This document shows positions 1 to 4,758 of a DNA stretch of 5,319 nucleotides, piece after piece. The translations under genes were made by a program, and so were the position numbers. The notes beneath the pieces are model-generated. The model did no database searches and was not told the DNA's origin. It worked only from the letters and a program-made list of their open reading frames with translations. This stretch comes from an uncultured Burkholderiales bacterium (lineage in GTDB: Bacteria; Pseudomonadota; Gammaproteobacteria; Burkholderiales; Burkholderiaceae_C), in the NCBI GenBank assembly GCA_903953985.1, contig CAJBLW010000607.1:1-5319 (forward strand). The letters run 5' to 3'. Position 1 is the stretch's first letter. Every line of letters begins with the position of its first letter.

Positions 1-416
1 CGGTCAAAGTGACCGAGGCCTTTGTGGTAGAGCGCTACAGCCACGTCATGCACATCGTGAGCAACGTCGAAGGCGTGTTGAACGAGGGCATGAGCAACAT
101 GGATGTGCTCAAAGCCACCTTCCCGGCCGGTACTTTGACCGGTGCACCCAAGGTGCATGCGATGGAGCTGATCGACCAGTTCGAGCCCGTCAAGCGTGGC
201 ATTTATGGCGGGGCTTGTGGCTACATCAGTTATGCGGGTGATATGGACGTGGCCATTGCCATTCGAACTGCTGTCATCAAGGACCAGACGCTGTATGTGC
301 AGGCGGCTGCGGGCGTGGTGGCCGATTCGGTGCCTGAGATGGAATGGCGTGAAACCGAACACAAGGCGCGTGCCTTGTTGCGCGCCAGTGAACTGGTCGA
401 AGAGGGCTTGGAGTGA
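1..416 (+). CDS. trpE: Anthranilate synthase component I, C-terminal part (5' end outside the window)
   Basis: TrpE converts chorismate to anthranilate, using ammonia supplied by TrpG; this is the first committed step of tryptophan synthesis in the cytoplasm. Only the last 137 codons are present (first whole codon at base 3), so the GTG at base 9 is an internal Val codon and not a start. The piece reads as the end of the chorismate-binding domain: ERYSHVMHIVSNVEG, then FPAGTLTGAPK, GIYGGACGYISYAG, DMDVAIAIRTAV, and the closing AAAGVVADSVPEMEW followed by ETEHKARALL. These are hallmark segments of the TrpE/PabB/isochorismate synthase family. The immediate trpG neighbour favours TrpE over PabB. 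The TGA at 414-416 lies just before the trpG ATG, which suggests translational coupling of the two subunits. The N-terminal feedback-inhibition site for tryptophan is outside the window, so allosteric control cannot be judged. Confidence 0.96.
   Translation, partial: VKVTEAFVVERYSHVMHIVSNVEGVLNEGMSNMDVLKATFPAGTLTGAPKVHAMELIDQFEPVKRGIYGGACGYISYAGDMDVAIAIRTAVIKDQTLYVQAAAGVVADSVPEMEWRETEHKARALLRASELVEEGLE
410..413 (+). promoter_or_regulatory. Ribosome binding site of trpG, deciding the ATG start
   Basis: GGAG lies at 410-413, five bases before the ATG at 419, and is embedded in the last codons of trpE. This favours ATG 419 over the in-frame GTG at 413, which would overlap the trpE stop by four bases (GTGA). 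The GTG has its own possible AGAGGG at 401-406, so the choice is likely but not certain. Confidence 0.55.
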
Positions 417-418
417 TC

Positions 419-1000
419 ATGGCGAAAAAAATCAAACTCCTGATGGTCGACAACTACGACTCCTTCACCTTCAATATCGTGCAGTACTTTGGAGAGCTGG
501 GGGCTGACGTCGAAGTCTTTCGCAACGACGAAATCACCCTGGAAGGGATTGCCGCGCGCCAACCTGATCGCTTGGTGATTTCGCCTGGCCCGTGTTCGCC
601 AGCCGAGGCGGGCATTTCGGTGGCGGCCATCCAGCACTTTGCCGGCCAGCTGCCCATTTTGGGCGTGTGCCTCGGGCACCAGAGCATTGGTGCGGCCTTT
701 GACGGCAAGATTGTTCGCGCACAAGAATTGATGCACGGCAAGACCAGCGTCATCACTACCACGCAAGAAGGCGTGTTCGCGGGTTTGCCTGAACAATTCA
801 CCGTCAACCGCTACCATTCGCTGGCCATCGAGCGGGCCAGTTGCCCGCCTTGTTTGAGAGTCACCGCCTGGACCGACGACGGCGAGATCATGGGCGTGCG
901 CCACACTGAACTCGACATCGAGGGCGTGCAGTTCCACCCCGAATCCATCCTCACGGAGCATGGTCATGCCATGCTTAAAAACTTTCTGGAGCGCCCATGA
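419..1000 (+). CDS. trpG: Anthranilate synthase component II (glutamine amidotransferase subunit)
   Basis: TrpG hydrolyses glutamine and passes ammonia to TrpE for anthranilate formation. The 193-residue product has the usual length of a stand-alone class I (triad) amidotransferase. Visible motifs are the N-terminal DNYDSFTFNIVQY (11-23), the oxyanion-loop segment SPGPCSP (55-61), the nucleophile elbow GVCLGHQ with catalytic Cys84, MHGKTS (105-110), NRYHSL (130-135), and the C-terminal GVQFHPES with His173 and Glu175 completing the triad. PabA is a close relative, and in many bacteria one protein serves both anthranilate and aminodeoxychorismate synthase, so a double role is possible. The start at ATG 419 is chosen from GGAG five bases upstream; a GTG at 413 would add two residues. 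The stop overlaps the next gene's start as ATGA, consistent with coupled translation in one operon. Confidence 0.97.
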   Translation: MAKKIKLLMVDNYDSFTFNIVQYFGELGADVEVFRNDEITLEGIAARQPDRLVISPGPCSPAEAGISVAAIQHFAGQLPILGVCLGHQSIGAAFDGKIVRAQELMHGKTSVITTTQEGVFAGLPEQFTVNRYHSLAIERASCPPCLRVTAWTDDGEIMGVRHTELDIEGVQFHPESILTEHGHAMLKNFLERP

Positions 1001-2064
1001 TTGATTTGCGCAGCGACACCGTCACGCAGCCCACAGCGGCGATGCGAGAAGCCATGATGCGTGCACCCTTGGGTGACGATGTGTTTGGCGACGACCCCAC
1101 GGTCAACGCCTTGCAAGAGCGCATCGCGCAGATCACCGGCAAAGAGGCAGCGCTGTTCATGCCTTCGGGCACACAAAGCAACCTGTGCGCCTTGATGGCG
1201 CATTGCGAGCGGGGCGACGAGTACATCGTGGGGCAAAACGCCCACACCTACCGCTACGAAGGCGGGGGCGCGGCGGTGCTGGGCAGTATCCAGCCGCAGC
1301 CCTTGGCGCAAAACGCTTCGGGTGAAATGTCGCTGGCCGACATCGCCGCAGCCATCAAACCCATCGATAGCCACTTTGCCCGCACACGCTTGCTGGCGCT
1401 GGAAAACACCTGGAACGGCCACCCCATGTCGCAAGCCTATCTGGTGCAAGCCACAGGTTTGGCCCGGCAGCATGGCTTGGCTGTGCATCTGGACGGCGCA
1501 CGGCTGTTCAATGCGGCCGTGGAACAGGCCGATGGAGGATCGGTCACAGAGAGCGTACGCCGTATCGTCGACCACTTCGACAGCGTGTCCGTGTGCTTCA
1601 GCAAGGGCTTGGGCTCGCCAGTGGGCTCGGCCTTTTGCGGCTCGCGTGAACTGATCGCCAAGGCGCTGCGTTGGCGCAAGGTGCTGGGCGGCGGATTGCG
1701 TCAGTCCGGTATTTTGGCCGCTGCAGCCTTGCACGCCCTGGAGCATCATGTGGACCGCTTGGCGGAAGACCATGCGTTGGCAAAGAGATTGGCCCAAGGC
1801 CTGCAAGGCGTACCAGGTCTGAGTGTGCGTTCTGCGCAAACCAACATCGTGTTTGTAGATGTGGCCGATGGACTTGGTCCAGTGCTGCTCGAGGATCTGA
1901 AAGCCCAGGGCGTTCTGGCCACGGGCTTGATTGGATTGCGCTTTGTGACACACCTCGGGGTGGATGTTGCAGGCATCGACCACGCCATAGCCTGCATCAA
2001 GCGCTTTATGGCGAACACGTCTTCAAGAACAAGCCCGGCTTCCACCCGAGTAGGTGTTTACTGA
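997..2064 (+). CDS. ltaE: Low-specificity L-threonine aldolase (PLP-dependent)
   Basis: The enzyme cleaves L-threonine or L-allo-threonine to glycine and acetaldehyde, using pyridoxal phosphate (aspartate aminotransferase fold type I). The protein opens with MIDLRSDTVTQPT and GDDVFGDDPTVN, the signature start of the family. Recalled E. coli LtaE aligns almost without gaps through residue 170: His83 (in QNAHTY), His126 (in SHFARTR), Asp166 and Arg169 (in LHLDGARLFNAAV) are all kept. The Schiff-base lysine is Lys203 in CFSKGLGSPVGS, six residues later than E. coli Lys197 because of a short insertion. Arg315 in GLRFVTHL matches the usual cofactor- and substrate-binding arginine. The family motif ENTHN reads ENTWN here (Trp139). 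The 355 residues exceed the roughly 333 of E. coli; part of the extra length is a Ser/Thr-rich tail (about 338-355) of no clear function. GGAG at 988-991 inside trpG and the ATGA overlap support this start. Its place between trpG and trpD is not classical; supply of glycine, and through it serine, for tryptophan synthase is only inference. Confidence 0.93.
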   Translation: MIDLRSDTVTQPTAAMREAMMRAPLGDDVFGDDPTVNALQERIAQITGKEAALFMPSGTQSNLCALMAHCERGDEYIVGQNAHTYRYEGGGAAVLGSIQPQPLAQNASGEMSLADIAAAIKPIDSHFARTRLLALENTWNGHPMSQAYLVQATGLARQHGLAVHLDGARLFNAAVEQADGGSVTESVRRIVDHFDSVSVCFSKGLGSPVGSAFCGSRELIAKALRWRKVLGGGLRQSGILAAAALHALEHHVDRLAEDHALAKRLAQGLQGVPGLSVRSAQTNIVFVDVADGLGPVLLEDLKAQGVLATGLIGLRFVTHLGVDVAGIDHAIACIKRFMANTSSRTSPASTRVGVY

Positions 2065-2068
2065 AACC

Positions 2069-2764
2069 ATGCCCGAAACGCAGCAAGTCCTGATGTTCAT
2101 GCTGGCCGGCGTGCTGCTCAACCTCACGCCCGGGCCGGATGTGCTCTACATCGTCAACCAGTCCTTGCGCGGCGGTGTACAGCGTGGGCTGGTGGCCGCC
2201 TGGGGCATCACAGCAGGGTGTTTCTTGCATGTGGCTGGGGCCGCTTTGGGACTGGGGGCCATCTTGGCCGCCTCGGCAGACGCCTTCAACCTGATCAAGT
2301 GGATGGGTGCCGCTTACCTGTTGTGGATCGGGGGGCGACTGTTGTGGCGCACATCCACAACCCATGGCGATGTCGCCATGGCTCAGGAACAGTCGGTGAT
2401 GGGCCACTCTGACCAGTATTTGGATGGCCCTGCTTCCAAAGAGGCGACCGGTTTATTGGCTGTTTTCTTTGGCGCTTTCGCCACCAACGCCCTGAACCCG
2501 AAAGTGGCTCTGTTTTTTCTGGCCTTTGTGCCCCAATTCATCCCGGCGCAGGCGCCTGACCCAGCCTGGTCTTTCGTATTATTGGGCTGCTTGTTCAATC
2601 TCAACAGTTCGCTGGTGTGCATGGGATGGGCCTTGGCCGCATCTTGGCTGGCCCGCCGTGCCCAAGGGTTGCAGCGCGGCATGCAGCACTTGGACCGGCT
2701 GGCCGGTTTGCTCTTTGTCGGCTTTGGTCTGAAGCTCGCCTTGACCGAAGCGCCGTCGCACTGA
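2069..2764 (+). CDS. LysE/RhtB-family amino-acid exporter (LysE family translocator)
   Basis: This is an inner-membrane protein of the LysE/RhtB superfamily, whose members export amino acids such as lysine, threonine, homoserine or cysteine by proton exchange. The family signature NLTPGPD sits at residues 18-24 in the first membrane segment, and the second-half signature NALNPKVALFFLAFVPQF at 140-157. About six hydrophobic segments can be read: roughly 6-29, 40-68, 73-93, 127-157, about 165-190, and a last one near the C-terminus. The 231 residues are somewhat longer than the usual 205-210; the extra length is mostly a hydrophilic loop at about 94-125. ATG 2069 is chosen because it places the signature at the normal distance from the N-terminus, four bases after the ltaE stop; an in-frame GTG at 2054 would add MFTET and overlap ltaE. 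No good Shine-Dalgarno is seen (only AGG at 2052-2054), so translation probably depends on coupling. The substrate cannot be read from the sequence; threonine, or an intermediate linked to the neighbouring genes, is a guess. Confidence 0.9.
   Translation: MPETQQVLMFMLAGVLLNLTPGPDVLYIVNQSLRGGVQRGLVAAWGITAGCFLHVAGAALGLGAILAASADAFNLIKWMGAAYLLWIGGRLLWRTSTTHGDVAMAQEQSVMGHSDQYLDGPASKEATGLLAVFFGAFATNALNPKVALFFLAFVPQFIPAQAPDPAWSFVLLGCLFNLNSSLVCMGWALAASWLARRAQGLQRGMQHLDRLAGLLFVGFGLKLALTEAPSH
2362..2381. repeat. Near-perfect 20-base palindrome inside the exporter gene
   Basis: CCATGGCGA (2362-2370) and TCGCCATGG (2373-2381) are exact inverted copies separated by TG. The palindrome encodes residues 99-104 (HGDVAM) and starts codon 105, in the hydrophilic loop between the third and fourth membrane segments. 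In RNA it could form a short stable hairpin. No T-run follows, so it does not look like a terminator. It may be chance; no function is claimed. Confidence 0.6.
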
Positions 2765-2791
2765 ATTTTTCTACGAACCCGATCATCCGAT

Positions 2792-2796
2792 AGGAA
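2792..2796 (+). promoter_or_regulatory. Ribosome binding site of trpD
   Basis: AGGAA lies eight bases before ATG 2804, in the 39-base gap between the exporter gene and trpD. It gives trpD independent initiation, unlike the coupled genes upstream, and supports this start. Confidence 0.7.
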
Positions 2797-2803
2797 ACCC
2801 AAC

Positions 2804-3832
2804 ATGCCCATCACCCCTCAGGAAGCGCTGCAACGCACCATCGAGCACCGCGAAATTTTCCATGACGAGATGCTGCACATCATGCGCATCATCATGAATG
2901 GTGAATTGTCACCCGTCATGACGGCGGCGCTCATCACGGGCCTGCGCGTGAAGAAGGAAACTATTGGTGAGATCACTGCCGCCGCTCAGGTCATGCGGGA
3001 GTTTTCGACCAAGGTCCATGTGCCCGACCCCACGCACTTGGTGGACATTGTGGGCACGGGGGGCGATGGGGCCCACACCTTCAACATTTCGACCTGTGCC
3101 ATGTTTGTGGCTGCAGCGGCGGGTGCCAAAACGGCTAAACACGGTGGGCGCAGCGTCAGCAGCAAGTCTGGCAGCGCCGATGTGGTCGAAGCCTTGGGTG
3201 GCAACATCCACCTGTCGCCAGAGCAGATTGCCCGCTCGATCAAAGAAGTGGGCATCGGCTTCATGTTCGCCCCCAATCACCACCCGGCCATGAAAAACGT
3301 GGCCCCGGTGCGCAAAGAGCTGGGAGTGCGTACGATTTTCAATATCCTCGGTCCGTTGACCAACCCGGCCAACGCACCAAACATCTTGATGGGCGTGTTT
3401 CACTCCGACCTGGTGGGCATTCAGGTGCGTGCCTTGCAACGCTTGGGGGCTGAACATGCGGTGGTGGTTTATGGTCGCGACGGCATGGACGAAATCAGCC
3501 TGGGCGCGGCCACCTTGGTGGGGGAGCTCAAAAACGGGCAGATCACTGAATACGAAATCCATCCTGAGGACTTTGGCCTGACCATGGCCAGCAACCGGGC
3601 CCTGAGAGTGGACACACCCGAGGAGTCCATGGCCATGCTTCGTGGTGTGCTGGACAATCAGCTTGGCGCAGCGCGCGACATCGTCATGATCAACGCAGGC
3701 GCAGCCCTTTACGCGGCCAATGTGGCCAGCAGCATCGCCGATGGTCTTGCGCGTGCGCGTGTGGCCATCGAATCCGGTGCGGCTAAAACCAAGTTGGCGC
3801 AGTTCGTGGCCTTTGGTCAGTCGGTGGCTTGA
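2804..3832 (+). CDS. trpD: Anthranilate phosphoribosyltransferase
   Basis: TrpD transfers the phosphoribosyl group of PRPP to anthranilate, giving N-(5'-phosphoribosyl)-anthranilate, the second step of the pathway. The 342-residue length is normal for the stand-alone enzyme. The N-terminal helical domain (about 1-70) carries the typical MNGELSPVMTAALITGLRVK segment. The PRPP-binding GTGGDG loop is at 84-89, NIST at 94-97, and KHGGRSVSSKSGSAD from 112. Then follow FMFAPNHHPAMKNVAPVRKELG at about 153-174, with the anthranilate-binding Arg170, and RTIFNILGPLTNPA to 189. Asp229-Glu230 in GRDGMDEIS are the second metal-binding pair. All key residues are present, so the enzyme should be active. The glutamine amidotransferase is not fused to it here, unlike E. 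coli TrpGD; TrpG is separate, with two foreign genes between. ATG 2804 is supported by AGGAA upstream. Confidence 0.98.
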   Translation: MPITPQEALQRTIEHREIFHDEMLHIMRIIMNGELSPVMTAALITGLRVKKETIGEITAAAQVMREFSTKVHVPDPTHLVDIVGTGGDGAHTFNISTCAMFVAAAAGAKTAKHGGRSVSSKSGSADVVEALGGNIHLSPEQIARSIKEVGIGFMFAPNHHPAMKNVAPVRKELGVRTIFNILGPLTNPANAPNILMGVFHSDLVGIQVRALQRLGAEHAVVVYGRDGMDEISLGAATLVGELKNGQITEYEIHPEDFGLTMASNRALRVDTPEESMAMLRGVLDNQLGAARDIVMINAGAALYAANVASSIADGLARARVAIESGAAKTKLAQFVAFGQSVA

Positions 3833-3835
3833 CTC

Positions 3836-3973
3836 ATGGGGCATGACAAGGAGGCCTTGATCGCCGAGCGAGTTTTGACCTTGTTGGAGGCGGTCGGGCT
3901 GCTGATGAACTGCATATTTGTTCGAATTTTGAAAAACGGTGCCACCGAGCCCGCACAGGAAATAAAACCATGA
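3836..3973 (+). CDS. Possible 45-codon ORF between trpD and trpC (doubtful)
   Basis: The 137-base gap between trpD and trpC holds this small ORF. It begins three bases after the trpD stop, in the same frame as trpD, and ends with a TGA that overlaps the trpC start as ATGA. The predicted product runs from MGHDKEALIAERVLTLLEAV through a hydrophobic stretch (about residues 14-32) to a polar end, EPAQEIKP. I recognise no family. Its start has only a weak GGTGG upstream (3823-3827), and a strong AAGGAGG lies inside it without a suitably placed start codon. Any gene starting ATGA has a TGA in this position, and an open frame of this length can arise by chance, so the stop overlap is weak evidence. 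Alternatives are untranslated spacer, the remains of a decayed gene, or a trpD extension by stop-codon readthrough. The stretch 3911-3937 is noticeably AT-richer than its surroundings, which fits spacer better than a conserved gene. Confidence 0.2.
   Translation: MGHDKEALIAERVLTLLEAVGLLMNCIFVRILKNGATEPAQEIKP
3957..3961 (+). promoter_or_regulatory. Ribosome binding site of trpC
   Basis: AGGAA lies eight bases before ATG 3970. The trpC reading frame stays open back to a TGA at 3844-3846 but contains no ATG, GTG or TTG in that stretch, so ATG 3970 is the only plausible start. Confidence 0.75.
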
Positions 3974-4758
3974 GTGACATCCTCGACAAAATTGTCGCCG
4001 TCAAACGCGAAGAAGTCGCTGCAGCCTTGGCAAAAAAACCCTTGGCGATGGTTCGGGCGGATGCCGAAAGCCGCGTGCTGACGCGCGACTTTGAAGGGGC
4101 TTTGCGCGAAAAGATTGCGGCAGGACAGGCGGCGGTGATTGCGGAGATCAAAAAAGCCAGCCCTTCAAAAGGTGTGCTGCGGGCTGACTTTATCCCGGCC
4201 GACATCGCCCAAAGCTATGCCGAGCATGGCGCAGCGTGCTTGTCTGTTTTAACGGACAAGCAGTTTTTTCAGGGCAGCGTGGATTTCCTCAAGCAAGCCC
4301 GCGCCAGCTGCGACCTGCCGGTGTTGCGCAAGGACTTCATGATCGATGCATACCAGGTGTATGAAGCCAGGGCCATGGGGGCCGATGCCATCTTGCTCAT
4401 CGCCGCCTGCCTAGACGATGCTCACATGGCCGAGATGGAAGCGGTGGCCCGCAGCCTGGACATGGCCGTGTTAGTGGAAGTGCACGAAAAAGCCGAACTG
4501 GACCGAGCCCTGAAGCTGAAAACCCGCCTGATCGGCATCAACAACCGCAATCTGAAAACCTTCGAGGTGTCCCTGCAGACCACCCTGGAATTGTTGCCCG
4601 ATGTGCCGGCCGACCGTTTGTTGGTGACTGAAAGCGGCATACAAACCCCGGAAGATGTCCTGCGGATGCGTGAGGCGAAAGTCAATGCATTTTTGGTCGG
4701 CGAGGCTTTTATGCGCTCGAGCGAGCCCGGCGAGGCTCTGTCCAAACTATTTCCCTGA
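3970..4758 (+). CDS. trpC: Indole-3-glycerol phosphate synthase
   Basis: TrpC closes the indole ring, turning carboxyphenylamino-deoxyribulose phosphate (the TrpF product) into indole-3-glycerol phosphate with loss of CO2 and water. The 262 residues fit a monofunctional enzyme with a (beta/alpha)8 barrel and a short N-terminal extension (MSDILDKIVAVKREEV). Catalytic and binding positions are all visible: Glu59 and Lys61 in IAEIKKASPSKG, Lys121 in VLRKDFMID, Glu170 in LVEVHE, Asn191 in GINNRNLKTF, and Glu221-Ser222 in VTESGI; SVLTD at 92-96 and FFQGS at 99-103 are family signatures. It is not fused to TrpF, unlike the E. coli protein. Its start lies 137 bases after trpD with its own ribosome site. 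Its stop overlaps the next ATG by one base (TGATG), linking it to ung. Within codons 90-100 the DNA forms a terminator-like hairpin, described separately. Confidence 0.98.
   Translation: MSDILDKIVAVKREEVAAALAKKPLAMVRADAESRVLTRDFEGALREKIAAGQAAVIAEIKKASPSKGVLRADFIPADIAQSYAEHGAACLSVLTDKQFFQGSVDFLKQARASCDLPVLRKDFMIDAYQVYEARAMGADAILLIAACLDDAHMAEMEAVARSLDMAVLVEVHEKAELDRALKLKTRLIGINNRNLKTFEVSLQTTLELLPDVPADRLLVTESGIQTPEDVLRMREAKVNAFLVGEAFMRSSEPGEALSKLFP
4237..4269 (+). terminator. Intrinsic-terminator-like hairpin and T-run inside trpC
   Basis: TGCTTGTCTGTT (4237-4248) pairs with AACGGACAAGCA (4251-4262). All twelve positions pair, one as a G-U wobble, around a minimal TT loop; opening the top pair gives a normal four-base loop. 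One G (4263) then precedes six T's (4264-4269). The shape is that of a Rho-independent terminator, although only about half the stem pairs are G-C and it lies well inside an intact gene, at residues 90-100 (CLSVLTDKQFF). Translating ribosomes would normally prevent folding. It could cause premature termination when translation of trpC fails, or it may be chance within a conserved protein motif. Confidence 0.35.

Noticed and set aside
230..967. Long open frame on the - strand opposite trpE-trpG (245 codons)
   Set aside because: It is antisense to clear TrpE and TrpG motifs, resembles no family, and spans a gene junction; it is a shadow of GC-rich codon use.
964..1983. Long open frame on the - strand opposite the threonine aldolase gene (339 codons)
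   Set aside because: It covers a well-conserved aldolase on the + strand. The predicted product is rich in His, Gln and Arg with no recognisable domain, typical of antisense frames.
2741..2769. Possible promoter before trpD: TTGACC (2741-2746), 17 bases, AATTTT (2764-2769)
   Set aside because: The -35 match is good, but the -10 matches TATAAT at only three of six positions; TTGACC is ordinary Leu-Thr coding sequence of the exporter gene.
2752..2770. GC-rich end of the exporter gene followed by T5, as a terminator before trpD
   Set aside because: The only self-pairing is a 3-bp GCG/CGC stem, which is too short, and a terminator here would cut off trpD and trpC.
3514..3525. Short palindrome CCACC-TT-GGTGG in trpD
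   Set aside because: Five-bp stems like this are common by chance in GC-rich genes, and nothing around it suggests a function.
2909..3844. Long open frame on the - strand opposite trpD (311 codons)
   Set aside because: It is the antisense shadow of TrpD, with no family likeness and His/Arg-rich composition.
3875..3918. Possible internal promoter for trpC (TTGACC at 3875-3880, CATATT at 3913-3918)
   Set aside because: The two elements are 32 bases apart, far from the usual 16-18, and no better-spaced -10 follows TTGACC.
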